The notes beneath the pieces are model-generated. The model searched no databases. It was not told where the DNA came from and saw only the letters and a program-made list of their open reading frames with translations. From Hortaea werneckii (taxonomy: Eukaryota > Ascomycota > Dothideomycetes > Mycosphaerellales > Teratosphaeriaceae): 64,000 nt of DNA. The translations under genes were made by a program, and so were the position numbers. The first letter of the stretch is position 1. The number at the start of each line of letters is the position of its first letter. The stretch is from positions 1 to 64,000 of the forward strand of contig JBAOKB010000146.1 of the NCBI GenBank assembly GCA_037044905.1, given 5' to 3'. This document shows, in pieces, positions 44,767 through 56,005 of this stretch.

Positions 44767-45678
44767 TTAAGAGGATGTGATGTCCGAGGTGCTGTAGATG
44801 CAGAAGTCGCTTGGGCCCGAGCTGATCTCCTCAGGCTCGTCACCAGTCTCGTTGCCCTCGTATTCAGTACAGATATCTTCGACGTCTGAGGTCTTGATGT
44901 TGGTGAAGGTGGCGGTGTCGCCGTAGTTGCTGTTGATACCAGCCAGCTTGCTTCCCGAAGAAGCGGTGATGTCGTCAAAGATGACATGGCGCTCATACAT
45001 CGTGTCGCAGTTGCCGCAGCTACGGTAGAGCTTGCCAAAGTCGTCGACAGTGAATCCAGAGACAGACCTAAGAACAATTAGCAAAGTACCAGCCGCAACG
45101 AGCCAGGAGACCACTCACATAGTACCACCACCGTTGTGCTGCAGGACCTTGTCTTCGGCACCGTAAGCGCCGCCACCAGTGATAGTCGTGGTGCCGCCAG
45201 CCTCTTGCTCCTTGATAGTGAAAGCGTCTTCGCAAACGGCGCTCCACCAGACGTTGTTCAAAGTACAGGAACCATAGCAGTGGACACCTTCAATCTGGTT
45301 CGGGCCAATGATAACGTTGGAGAGAGTCGCGCCGTCCTCCAGCTCGAAGACGGCATCGCTATCACCTCCTTCCTCCTGGCCTGTGCACGAGACGCCGCGG
45401 TCATACATGACCATCCCGCCATCGAAGGACTCCCCAGCGGCGATGGTCTTCACGGCGTCCAGGGCAGACGTCCCAGAGGAAGCCGGCAGAGAGCCGCCGG
45501 ACGTAGCGCTGCCCGAGGACAGGGTAGCAGCCGAAGTAGTCGCGGCAGCCGATCCAGACGTGCTGTTGCTGACTCTGCTGTATTGTTGCCTGAAGTGAGG
45601 GTGGTTGAAGAAGTACGGCGAAGGGGCAGCGGACGCGCCTAGCGCAAGCGCAAGGGCAGCAGCGACGGTGTATTGCAT
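44767..45678 (-). CDS. Secreted pectate lyase, PL3 family
   Basis: Two exons, 45119-45678 and 44767-45067, with a 51-base intron (GTGAGT to TTAG), give 286 residues. The start MQYTVAAALALALGASAAP is a clear signal peptide. A Ser/Thr/Gly-rich spacer follows, then the compact right-handed parallel beta-helix of PL3 (FDGGMVMYDRGVSC, ATLSNVIIGPNQIEGVHC, NNVWWSAVCEDAF, GGGAYGAEDKVLQHNGGG, SCGNC). The many paired cysteines fit an extracellular enzyme. PL3 lyases cut de-esterified polygalacturonate by calcium-dependent beta-elimination and serve plant cell-wall breakdown. The linker before the catalytic part is longer than I expect. The reading frame is clean. Confidence 0.92.
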
Positions 45679-46893
45679 TGTTGCTGAGGGTAGTGATGTG
45701 GAGATTTCGAAAAGAGTTTTGGCCAAATAATTAGATTCGAAGGAGTGTTGAAAGTACCAGCGACCAGTCGCTCGGTTGGGGAAGGATGAATGAATGTGGA
45801 ATTGCTCGCAGAGGCAGTATGATTTTTCGTTTCTCGTTTGGAAAAGGAGAAAAAATAGGTCTGACCTACCGTCATGCAGGTATTTTATACTGTTCTGCCT
45901 CTCGCTCTCTGATGATCCGATACTGGCGATCTCGCAGGTCTTGGACTTCTAGAGGCCCATGGATCTTCCGGCCAGGCGTACAACATTGCAAACTGCGCAT
46001 CGTCGCCATTTGACTGCGACATCTGGGCATAGGGCACAGCGCATGCTTGCACGCAACTGCATGCTCTGGACCCTGTCTCAGCGCCTGCATGAGACATTGA
46101 AAGAATCCCAGGATGCTTGTGCGCGTAAGCAGATGGGGTCAAGTCGAAGCATTCGCTGCAGTTTCGTGTTGCGCGTTAGGCAATGATCCTACATGGACGT
46201 GAGCGAGCCAAGGAAGCCAAGAACTCGAGGTAGGTGAGCGTAGTCACTGGAAAGGGTTGAACTTAGGGCTTGCCGAACTCGTGTCGGATATGAGGGCTGT
46301 GGAATTGGATGGCCTTCATCTATATGATACAGATACCATGTGGTTGAAAGAGAAGTTGTCGCGTGGCACCGCCAAAGCGCTGGTGCCAAGGCGTCTCAGG
46401 AAGGAAGCGAAGCGGAGGCGAAATGGAGATAAACAGCGAGCGCTTGACGGGCGTTTCGTAAATATTGCGACGATTTCGAAAGGAATCGGCTCATGGAGTG
46501 GAGTTTTTCCACTGATCAGAGAGTGTAATGGAGTAGGATCCATATGGCGTACTGTCCCCTTGCACTACCTGGATAGAGTGCTAGAAATGTTGAACAGAGT
46601 TTCGGATCATGCCCGAACGCATGCTGAATTCACTCGCGAGATGCGTCGAGAGTTATCACCAGGGCTGGCGCACTAGCGGTATGTTGATAGCCTTCGAAAC
46701 GGACCGACTGACACGAGGGTTTGCAAAGCAAAAGATAATTGGCATTACAGAGCTATGTACTATGTGTGCGTCGCAGCGGGTATCTTGAATGGAAATTGTA
46801 AACATCAAAGGAAGAAATTCCAATTAGGAAACCTTGAACGCCTCGCTTCAAACGCCACCGGATTCTTTGCGAGCCTCCGCATCCACACCTAAG
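45679..46893. other. Intergenic, no gene supported
   Basis: 5' flank of the PL3 gene and 3' flank of TFIIIA. A 128-codon frame from an ATG near 46290 on the plus strand is open but resembles no protein I know and shows weak coding character. Confidence 0.45.
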
Positions 46894-48702
46894 TCATAGG
46901 GCGGGATCGAGGACCATAGCCTCTCCGTCCTCCCCCAACATGCCATTGACCGTGAGTGGCTGTTGCTCTCGTACCTTCTCTGTGCCAGCAGAAAAGCCTT
47001 GATCTGTGCTCATAGGGTCTCCAGCTCCCGAGGCTTGCAACGGTTCACTGCGACTGCCGGGTCTGAGTATATCTTCAAGTTGCTCTCGCAATGCTTCTTC
47101 GCCGTGGTACTCCGCGTCGATCTGCTCAGCCCCACCAAGCCAGAACTGCCCACCCTCTAGAGCGCGACGCTCAGCGATACGATCATTGACATCATCGACT
47201 TGCCAGCCGTGCGTGAGTTCAAGGTGTGTAGCTAGTTCGTAATCCTTCGTAAAACGGTTCGCACAGCCCCGGATCATGCAGGGAATTGGACGTATCTCGT
47301 CATATCCGTGACCTGTGAGCATAGACAGCGCACCATGCTTCGGCTCGGCGGTGGGCATGGAAGGAGTCGCAAGCTCGTCGACGTCCATCATCGTGCTCGG
47401 CGTAGACGATCCATTAGCTTTTTTGCGACGACAAGGGCGGATCTTAGAAGGAAAACCGAGATGCTGGGTCCGTACGTGATCCTCAAGATTCGCTTTGGTA
47501 CCGAAGCCCATTCCACATCCGATGCCGTTCCATCCCCGAGTCTTTTGGCTGTCCCTCAAATCGAACTGTCCGCAAACAAAGTTGCGAGCTTTAGCGTGAA
47601 CATTTTGCATGTGAACCTTGAGATTGCCGGATTTAGTAAAGGCGCGATCGCATCCAGGCCAGGTGCACTTGAAGGTCTGTCTCTCCGATAGCGAGGTGTG
47701 CTCAATGTCGACATGTGCATTCAAGGCGCGATTACTCTCACATTCTTTCCCGCATTGCGTACATGTGGGCGGATGGATAGTGCGAATGTGAAGTTGGAGG
47801 TCAGTGTAAGTAGCGAATCCGACCCGAGTCTCACACCCCGAAAGTGTTTCCATCTCATCCACAGTTTCATCGTTGAGCTTCTCTGTCGCAGGACAAATGT
47901 CGCAGAAGTACCTGTTCCCAGAGTGTTCCCGTGCTTCGTGACTTCGCAACTGCTCCGGTTTAGAAAACGCCTTGCCGCATTCGACAGCTATGCCGTCTTC
48001 GGACGTGTCAACATGCGTGCACAGGTATGTCTTTTCGCCGAGATGATCGGCCTTAATGTGGCGCTGAAGTGTTTCCTGCTTCCTGAAGACCTTCCCGCAT
48101 CCAGGCTCCTGGCACCTTGTCTCCTCCTTCTTCTCATGTATGGCCATGTGGCGTCGTAGCCGGGTGATTGTGGTGAATCCTTTTCCACATTTTACCGCAT
48201 TTGCATTCTCGCTTTCTCTCAGCACGTATTCGCAGATAAAGCCTGGAGCTTCGCAGTGTGTGTCCCTCACATGTCGCTTTAAGTGTTCGCTACGCTGAAA
48301 CGTCTTGTCGCAACCTGGTTCTTCACATGCAAATGGTCGTTCGTTGGTATGGCTCCTGATATGTATTTGAAGTTTGGTCGGCCGGTCGAAGGCCTTTCCG
48401 CAGTCTGGTTGGTCGCATACATACTTCTTGGGACGTCGATAGCCTGACGCTGTCGTCTCGGCCTTGGAGATTTCGGTTGCCGCGACCGACGGCGGCCTCG
48501 AGTTCGACGAACCAGTCTCATCGTGTCCATTATCTAGCTGTAGTCCTGAGTTGCCGGCCGGAATCATCTCAGTGTCTGCTTCGTCCTTCGGTCCGCATCT
48601 TGCTCTCTTCGGCGTGGCAGAGGAAGACGAGCTCGCTCCTTCGCCGGCTGCGTCGCTCGCCTTCCTCTTCTGTGGGACTGGATGTACCACCACTGCCGCC
48701 AT
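46894..48702 (-). CDS. Transcription factor IIIA (9+1 C2H2 zinc fingers)
   Basis: A single exon of 602 residues. After a 90-residue nuclear-type N-terminus (QKRKAS, PKRARC) come nine C2H2 fingers in tandem (about 92-410). They start with CDQPDCGKAF...HIRSH and CEEPGCDKTF...HVRDTH, and several have expanded loops between the Cys pair (fingers 3, 5, 6 and 9). After a 60-residue spacer a tenth finger follows (IPCMIRGCANRF...HLELTH, about 472-495). TFIIIA binds the internal control region of 5S rRNA genes, recruits TFIIIC for Pol III, and also binds 5S RNA. The 9+1 layout recalls the fission-yeast factor. It is divergent from RPB6, with 298 bases between the two start codons. Confidence 0.88.
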   Translation of the reverse strand: MAAVVVHPVPQKRKASDAAGEGASSSSSATPKRARCGPKDEADTEMIPAGNSGLQLDNGHDETGSSNSRPPSVAATEISKAETTASGYRRPKKYVCDQPDCGKAFDRPTKLQIHIRSHTNERPFACEEPGCDKTFQRSEHLKRHVRDTHCEAPGFICEYVLRESENANAVKCGKGFTTITRLRRHMAIHEKKEETRCQEPGCGKVFRKQETLQRHIKADHLGEKTYLCTHVDTSEDGIAVECGKAFSKPEQLRSHEAREHSGNRYFCDICPATEKLNDETVDEMETLSGCETRVGFATYTDLQLHIRTIHPPTCTQCGKECESNRALNAHVDIEHTSLSERQTFKCTWPGCDRAFTKSGNLKVHMQNVHAKARNFVCGQFDLRDSQKTRGWNGIGCGMGFGTKANLEDHVRTQHLGFPSKIRPCRRKKANGSSTPSTMMDVDELATPSMPTAEPKHGALSMLTGHGYDEIRPIPCMIRGCANRFTKDYELATHLELTHGWQVDDVNDRIAERRALEGGQFWLGGAEQIDAEYHGEEALREQLEDILRPGSRSEPLQASGAGDPMSTDQGFSAGTEKVREQQPLTVNGMLGEDGEAMVLDPAL

Positions 48703-49000
48703 CTCTCCCAGCGAGCCTACACCGCCCAGTGAGAAGCTGAGATCATGGGTTGTTCGATAGCTGCTCGTGAGGACCCAAAATGTTTCCTGCAGGCCAAGAG
48801 TTCACACGCTAGCGATGCGGAGGCGGCTTTGCCCGCAGAGCCGCGAAACCTAATCGCCAACCATGTGAAAGTTTTGGGAGTGAGGCGGTTGACGGTCGCG
48901 ACATCCTGTACTTGCCCTGGCCCATCTGCCTCACATTCATTCTACCTCCCGGATTCTTCGTCGCCTTGTTTCGCGCATTTGCACATACACATAATCCAGA
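48703..49000. promoter_or_regulatory. Shared promoter region of TFIIIA and RPB6
   Basis: 298 bases separate the start codons of two divergent genes, TFIIIA (-) and RPB6 (+), so their promoters must overlap here. No obvious TATA box is seen; the sequence is GC-moderate with pyrimidine-rich stretches toward RPB6. Confidence 0.6.
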
Positions 49001-49661
49001 ATGTCCGACTACGGCGGTGGTGACGACGGCGACCGCGGCGTCGACTTTGGGGACAACGAAGAGAACGACGACAACTTGATTGAAGAGGAGCAGTATCTGG
49101 AAGACTACGACCAAGATGGACAGATGGAGGGAGTGGAGGGGACCAGATGGGCAGCCGGTCACCAATGGCATCCAACCGGACAGCACAGACTACAACCAGA
49201 ATGTGGTAGTTGGCGAGGGCGGAGGACGGCCAGACGATTTAAACACAGTAAAGGGCGTCAAGAACAAGAGGATCCCGAATGAGAAACGCACAACGACACC
49301 GTACATGACTAAATATGAACGCGCGAGAGTCTTGGGAACGAGGGCACTGCAGATAAGGTGGGTGGAGGAATCATCATTGGAAACGCATATTGACGCGTTT
49401 GCTAACCCCTGAATACAGCCTCAACGCACCGGTGCTTGTTGATGTGGAAGGAGAGACAGATCCACTTGCTATTGCTATCAAGGAACTGCGAGAGAAGAAG
49501 ATCCCGCTGGTAGTACGGCGATATCTGCCTGACGGATGGTAAGTTCGTTGGAGCTGTCCGGCCCCTTGAAACACGGCGCGCATCCAGCGTGTAGTTTGGC
49601 TCAAAGTACTGACACAAGAACTAGGTACGAGGATTGGACATGTGAAGAATTGATCATTTAA
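49001..49661 (+). CDS. RPB6: RNA polymerase subunit RPB6 (ABC23), apparent frameshift
   Basis: Three exons, 49001-49357, 49419-49538 and 49625-49661, would give about 170 residues. The acidic N-terminus (MSDYGGGDDGDRG, LEDYDQDGQMEGVEG) is in one frame. The remainder, including the invariant core (TPYMTKYERARVLGTRA, DVEGETDPLAIAIKELRE, PLVVRRYLPDG, YEDWTCEELI), is in the next frame. The switch is at GGGG 49138-49141; three G instead of four restores GVEGPDGQP. No intron of workable length fits. RPB6 is the small clamp-side subunit shared by Pol I, II and III and is essential wherever tested, so a true null here is implausible. Confidence 0.88.
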
Positions 49662-50324
49662 GGGCGCCCAGCTTCAGACGGAAATTCTTGGGGAATGCTG
49701 AGGCCACTCGCACCCTTTCTGCAGAGAGCCATGAACCTGATGCGATTGCAATTTCAAAGCTGCAATGTGGATACACGCAAGGTGGAGGCCATCTCTCAAA
49801 GCACGAAGATCGGCATGAAGCTCGCGCCTTTGCGCAAACTCACGTCTTAATGACACCTCCCGCCGCAGCAGATGGGCATGTATTCATCCCCAACAGCCAC
49901 CAAACATTCGATTGATCCATAGCGAGGAGTTTTGGCGCGCTTGATAACACCAGACCACTAGAGTTCGAGATCTGATGAAATTCTCAGCAAAAACAAAAAG
50001 CGGCTGCCCGTTGTTCGGACAGCCTTGCTCTCTGTACTAGTTACCTATTGCATTATTGCAAGCGCATTCGAGTATCTACATCGCATTTCCTATCCTAGCA
50101 GAACGGAAATTCTTTCCTTTTTTGCAGGTTCCAACCCTTGTCGAGCGTGACGTTATGGCGGGGCCGCTTCTGCCCCTCTTCGCATTGACAGCTACCGAAC
50201 CCTGTAACACTACCTACGGATCCACGACCGACTACTTATTTACTGTTCCTCTGGAGACTCGTCAGTCCTTCCACAAAGCACTTGCCAAATTGAACGACTT
50301 CTGCATCTAATTCGCCACGCCACA
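49662..50324. other. Intergenic, no gene seen
   Basis: 3' flank of RPB6 and 5' flank of the S-formylglutathione hydrolase. An open frame at 50056-50310 has no coding character. Confidence 0.45.
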
Positions 50325-51232
50325 ATGTCTTTCGAAACGACCGCTACGATAGCCAGCTTCGGCGGCAAGCTCCTGAAGCTTGCTCACCAGGTACGATTTA
50401 TCAGCAGAATCACTCGTACAAGGCGTGACTGACCTATGCTTGTTAGGCCAAGACAGTCCCTTGCCAGATGAAACTCAACCTTTACCTGCCACCTAATGCC
50501 TCAGCCTCAAACCCCGCACCGATCCTCTTCTACCTCGCCGGCCTTACCTGCACCGGCGACAATGGCGCCGAGAAGGGTTTCTTCCAACACAAGGCCTCCG
50601 AAAAGGGCATTGCGGTAGTCTACCCGGACACATCACCTCGCGGTCTCGGCATCAGCGGCGAGGACGAATCATACGACTTTGGCAGCGGAGCGGGATTCTA
50701 TGTGGACGCAACGAAAGACCCATACAAGGGCAAGTACAACATGTACTCATACATCACCAAAGAGCTACCGGAGGCGTTGACGGCGCATTTCCAAGAGCTA
50801 GACGGGAAGAGGATGTCGATCACAGGCCACTCGATGGGCGGGCACGGAGCTCTGACGCTGTTCCTGAAGAACCCGGGCATGTACAAGTCGGTCTCAGCAT
50901 TCGCCCCGATCAGCAACCCGGTCAACTGTCCCTGGGGCCAGAAGGCCTTCAACGGGTACTTTGGCGACGACAAGAGCAAGTGGAGCGAGCACGACGCTAG
51001 CGAGCTGCTGCAGAAGTACAACGGCGATGTCGACGCCTTGATCGACGTAGGCACCGGCGATAACTTTTACAAGCAGGGCCAGCTGCTGCCGGAGAATCTG
51101 GAGAAGGTCGCCAAGAGCAGCGGGAAGAGCATCAAGGTGCGGTATCAGGATGGATACGACCACTCGTACTTCTTCATCAGCACGTTCGCGGACGATCACG
51201 TGGAGCATGCAGCCAAGTACCTGTTGAAGTAG
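50325..51232 (+). CDS. S-formylglutathione hydrolase
   Basis: Two exons, 50325-50390 and 50447-51232, with a 56-base intron, give 283 residues, the usual family length. It is an alpha/beta hydrolase of the esterase D type: catalytic Ser151 in GHSMGGHGAL, Asp227 in DVGTGDNF and His261 in DGYDHSYFF. The family phrases FYLAGLTCTGDN and KGIAVVYPDTSPRGL are present. It hydrolyses S-formylglutathione to formate and glutathione, the second step of glutathione-dependent formaldehyde detoxification after the ADH3-type dehydrogenase, in the cytosol. The frame is clean although genes on both sides carry apparent indels. Confidence 0.95.
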
Positions 51233-51946
51233 TGAGTTCTCAAAACACGGAGGACACGAATTGCCTTGTACGGGCTAGCTAACAATGGCAGGAAAGCGAT
51301 GAGCCATCGAGAAAACGGCAGAAGCTTTGATGGTCCTAATCCACTACACTTCGCATATAGTACATAACGGCGAACGAGATAAACATAACCAGCTACCATC
51401 TGCAAAAAGTGTGGTCTTAGCTGTATGCCGTTCCCTTCCGCCTTCTATAACGAAAATCACTGGTAGAGTTGTGCTGTACCTTATGCTCGACTGTTTTTGG
51501 TGTTAGGGCACCAGAAAGCCCTGTTTCACCATTCTTGGCAAGCAATATACGCAAGGCTGCTGCCGCCCCCTTATCACTTCCGCTTCACGAATTCGACTCT
51601 CAAGCCCTATGCTTCGCGTCCGGGACGAGCCCTTTAGTGAGATACCCGCTTATACTGCTTGCATGACTTCTCGTGTCCGGCGTGCAATGTATGGCGCTTT
51701 TACGTCCGTCTTGGCAAAGGATACGAATTGTTTGCATAAGACTCTTTCACAGGAGATACATATACTAATGCTGCCTCTGGATAGTACATGGTCAGCTGTA
51801 CTGTCACACACTCTCTTTCTCATTTCCTTGGGGTTCCTTGCGCTCCGTTCCTCCACCATCGAACACTCACACTCCTTCATTTCAGCTGGGCTGGTACTAG
51901 CTGCGCACATTCGTTGATAAAGAAAAGAAACACTTTCTCAGCCAAA
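51233..51946. other. Intergenic, promoter of the pectin lyase
   Basis: No gene is seen. The last 150 bases are CT-rich and precede the start of the secreted lyase. Confidence 0.45.
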
Positions 51947-53487
51947 ATGCTTCGCTCTCTCCTCCCTCTAGCATTCGCCTCGCTGCTAGCTCAGTCCGCC
52001 GCCCAAGTGACCGGTTCCGCGAGCGGCTTCGCCACCGGTGTCACAGGCGGCGGCGATGCCACCCCTGCCACGCCGGCCGACATCGACGAGCTGAAGGAAT
52101 GGCTGACGGACGATACGCCGCGGGTCATCATGCTGGATAAGACGTACGACTTCTCGGGCTCCGAAGGTACCGGCACTGAGACGGGCTGCATTCCCGATTC
52201 CAACACGTGTGGTTCCAGCGGCCAGAATGCGCTCGATGGGCCCGATTGGTGTAGTGCTGATTACCCTGCCGTCGAGGTTACTTATGATGTTGCTGCGGCG
52301 GAGTTCCTGGATATCAAGGGGGATAAGTCGATTGTGGGTGTGGGCGATGCTGGTGTGATTAAGGGGAAGGGATTCCGCCTGTCGTGAGTATCATGGAAGA
52401 AGAAGATCTATTGGTGAATTTGTTTCTGATCCCCTTTCGCAGCGGCGGTGTCTCGAACGTCATCTTCCAGAACGTGCACTTTACCGATCTCAATCCCAAT
52501 ACATCTGGGGTGGTGACGCTCTTACGCTGGTCGGCACCGATATGGTTTGGATCGACCACTGCAAATTCTCTCTTGTTGGACGGCAGATGATCGTCACGGG
52601 CTATGAGCAGGCTGGGGAGAGTCACCATCAGCAACAATGAGTTTGACGGTGTGACTGAGTGGTCGGCATCGTGCAACAATGACCATTACTGGACGATGTT
52701 GTTCCTAGGTGACTCCGACAAGATTACCTTGTCTAACAACTATATCCATGACACCAGCGGTCGCTCACCAAAGGTCGGCGGGAGTGGCGATATCACGATG
52801 CATGCTGTTAACAACTTCTGGTACTCTGAGGGAGGTCATGCATTCGACGTTCATGAAGGCGGCAAAGTGCTGATCGAAGGTAACATCATGCAAGAAGTTG
52901 ATACGCCCATTACCGAATCAACGGCTGGTGGCGGGGCTCGGTTTTCAATGTTCCAGACTCCAGTGCTGCGGCGACATGCTCCGAGTACATGGTCGTGAGT
53001 GCCAGGTCAACAGCGTTGTGGACTCAGGCGATTTCCCAGCGTACACTGCTACGGACGTTCTTTCTGCGTTCGCGGACGCGGCGGAGAGCATGGTGGTTGC
53101 TGTCGCTGTAGACGGCCTAGCAGAGTCGGTCAAGGCAAATGCTGGCATGGCAAGCTTTCAAGCTCTTCGTCTTCGACATCCTCCTCCAGCGAAGTCGACG
53201 CTGCTGAAGAAGTGGCCGCAAGCACGAGTTCGGCTGCTCCTGTGGCCACGACCCCAAGTGTTGCCGAAGAGGCCAGCTCGGTGGCACCTGCCAGCAGTAG
53301 CATCGCGGTCGCTGCAACGAGCTCGAAGGCTGCGACTTCTACGGCGACATCTGTTCCGTCAACCTCTGGTGCTGCGGGATCTATTGCTCGTTATATGCAA
53401 TGCGGTGGCGCCTCATTCGAAGGAGGTGCTTGCGAGGAGGGGTTGGAATGCACTTTTTTCAATGACTGGTACTCGCAGTGTCTGTAG
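51947..53487 (+). CDS. Secreted pectin/pectate lyase (PL1) with C-terminal CBM1, frame-disrupted
   Basis: Exon 1 is 51947-52383, then a 59-base intron (GTGAGT to CGCAG), then exon 2 from 52443 to the stop at 53485-53487. It opens with a signal peptide (MLRSLLPLAFASLLAQSAAQ). The PL1 beta-helix motifs follow: NVIFQNVHFTDLNP, WGGDALTL, WIDHCKFSL, TSGRSPKV and VNNFWYSEGGHAF. A Ser/Thr/Ala linker leads to a fungal CBM1 (YMQCGGASFEGG...C...FNDWYSQCL). The reading frame changes five times by one base: CCC 52495-52497 (one short), GGGG 52614-52617 (one extra), GGGG 52933-52936 (one short), GG 52991-52992 (one short) and GG 53149-53150 (one short). Every piece stays family-like. The intact product, if expressed, would cleave pectin while anchored to cellulose. 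Confidence 0.8.
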
Positions 53488-54136
53488 AGTCATTGGCGGC
53501 AGCGGATGAGATAGTATTCAAACACTAGGCTATCCGTTTATCTTCCTTGTCATCCCCGCTCCTACCGACAGTCCCCAAGAGACGCCTGTAATATGTGAAG
53601 AGGATGTTGATCACAACATGCTGGCCTTTCCCGCGGTCAGCTCAGGCATTAGTGAGACGGTTGGTCGATCTGACGCATGTTCTCATGCTTCCGAAGCAGC
53701 GATACGAGAATGGTCCGATGAGCATGGTCGAACGTGAACTTTCTCATCTTAAGGTTCGTTGTAGTCCTTTTGTTTAAGTCACGAAGTGAGGCAGCATTAG
53801 TTTCGTCGTCGGCGTGGCCCAAGCTTCCCGATGTGAGCCGGGACGTCACCGCGACGTGCAGCAGCAACGAGCTCCCGTCTGGTCAGGTCTGTGCTACCTC
53901 AGCTACCATGACCGCCTATAGCAATCAGACAAGGATGGCCCTCTCATTACACGGGCTGCAATGCGGACCATAACACTGATATTATGATCGCAACGCTGCC
54001 AGTTGCTTTGAATACTATAAACCAAGACCAAGACCACCAGACCGCGATCTGAATCTTGTCAGCCTGATCAGACGAGAACAGCGTGCGAGTTGCGGCGCTA
54101 CCATCTATCCACACTCAACCTGGAACGCCGTCCATC
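53488..54136. other. Intergenic, no gene seen
   Basis: 3' flank of the lyase and 5' flank of the MFS gene; short frames only. Confidence 0.45.
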
Positions 54137-56005
54137 ATGGCCCATCGCCTGTTCCCCAAGCTCACGGCTACACCTTACAAGCGACGGCCTATCTTGGCGG
54201 CATCGCACTCTTCAGCATCTCCTTCCTGGTCTTCCTCAACTCAACCATCAGCTTCGTGGTTACCGATGTGATCGGTCAGCATGAGCATGTAGGGAACGAT
54301 GTGGGCACGCTAGGCTTTGCAGATGAACTGCTGGCCTTGGTAGCCTGTCCATTATGGGGCTTGCTCAGCGATCGGATAGGTGTAAGGAGGGTGGCAGTGA
54401 CTGGGTACATCATCGTCGGAGCAAGTCTGATACTCCTGGTGAAGAGCACAAACGTATATCCAGAGCTTCTTCTGGGAAGGCTCGGCTTCAGCTTAGGAGG
54501 CGCGGCATGCAGTACTATGGTGACAGCGGTACTGCCTGCGATGGTGGCAAAGAGGACAGACTCAGACATTGAGGAGGCAGATGCAGCGCCAAAGAATCTA
54601 CACAATGAGGAGAGCCATGTAGCTGCAAATGGACATGCCGCCAGGCTGATAGAGGAAGAGAGACCTGGCAGGAATGGTAGCATTGGCCATGGTCCCAGCC
54701 CAAGCGTCAGCAGCGAAATCACCATCACACCCGGAAGGTATTCATCCCAATCCCGAACACGCAGCCGAGACGAGCGTCGCGATGCTGCCAGAATACCGGA
54801 CGAGAACGCCTCTGATGAAACTTCCGGGACATCGCAGCTAGCCGGTCTGGTGGGATTCTTCACCGGTGCTGGAGCATTAGTGGCCCTTCTACTCTTCCTG
54901 CCTCTACCAGCCTATTTCCAGGACAGAGGCGAAGACCGTCCACAGTCTGTATGGATCAGTTTCTACATTGTCGGCGCAATCGCCTTCTGCGTTGCCCTCT
55001 TCATCTTCGGCGGGCTTCGCAATCTACCTGGCGAGAATGAGAAGTCCTTTTCCAACCTTTGGCGCCAGCCTTATGACGAGACGACCACAGGGATGAGCGA
55101 GGCCAGCTACACATCACCCTCACGCCTGCACCTTCCTACCTCAAGTTGGTCGCAGAGAGCTTGAAGTTGGGCTTCACAGACCCCAGCATCGGACTCGGCT
55201 ACCTTGGCGGCTTCGTCGCTCGCGCCTCAAGCGTCGGAATCAGCTTATTCATCCCATTATTCGTCAACGCCTACTTCGTCCGCAACGGCCTGTGTACGAG
55301 TAACCCGGATAACCTGACAGATATCAAAGAAAATTGCAAACGCGCCTACACGCTTGCCTCGGCGCTCACGGGCATCGCGGAGACCGCAGCATTAATCTGT
55401 GCTCCCTTATTTGGCTGGCTAGGCGGCAAAGTGGTCAATGGTCGATCGGAATGGCCGCTCCTAGGCGCCGCAGCGATAGGCGTAGGTGGCTACGTCGCCT
55501 TCGGCATGCTTCGCAACCCCGATGCCTTCCACAGCGAAGGCGGCCGCTGGGCCTTTCTCGCTGTGATCATGATTGGGATCAGCCAGATCGGATCGATCGT
55601 GTGTAGCCTGGGCTTGTTAGGCCGTGGTATTAGTCGCAATGCTCCTTCCACTGCCGACCGTCCTTCGACTTCTGGGACGTTGACCGCCGGCGGTCATCAT
55701 ACTGGGGCTAGTGAAGGTGCTGAGACGGCCCCCTTGCTGCCTCAGAGGAGTAATGCGACGGATCAGCTGTCGCGGGATAGGTCGCACCTGAAGGGGAGCA
55801 TCGCCGGCGTGTATAGTTTTGCTGGTGGTGCGGGATATTGCTTTTGACTAAGCTGGGCGGAGCTCTATTCGATAGCTGGACGGCTGGGGCGCCTTTCTTC
55901 ATGCTGGCGCTGTTTAATGGGATGTTGTTCGTGGCAGTTGCTGTTGTTGGCGCAGTCAATGCGGTCAAGGCGAGTGAAAATGGCACCGGGGGAGAGAGAG
56001 GATGA
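54137..56005 (+). CDS. MFS transporter (VMAT/DHA1-like), frame-disrupted
   Basis: The likely start is the ATG at 54137 (MAHRLFP). Translation must change frame three times by one base: near CCCC 54153-54156 (one short), CCC 55117-55119 (one short) and GGG 55832-55834 (one short). After these the frame runs to the stop at 56003-56005, giving roughly 620 residues. The hydrophobic pattern is twelve helices with DELLALVACPLWGLLSDRIGVRR (motif A between helices 2 and 3, shown here as two adjoining pieces) and LLLGRLGFSLGGAACS in helix 4. A long cytosolic loop (about 140 residues, Ser/Arg-rich) lies between the two halves. The N-terminal ISFLVFLNSTISFVVT resembles fungal transporters distantly related to vesicular amine carriers. 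Substrate unknown. Either the gene is decaying or the sequence has homopolymer errors. Confidence 0.75.

Noticed and set aside
46257..46676. 139-codon plus-strand frame beside TFIIIA
   Set aside because: It begins with TTG, has weak coding character, no family resemblance and no splice context; left as unproven.
49130..49160. Tiny intron (GTGGAG to GGGCAG) to explain the RPB6 frame change
   Set aside because: Only 22 bases, too short for spliceosomal removal in fungi; a one-base difference in GGGG is simpler.
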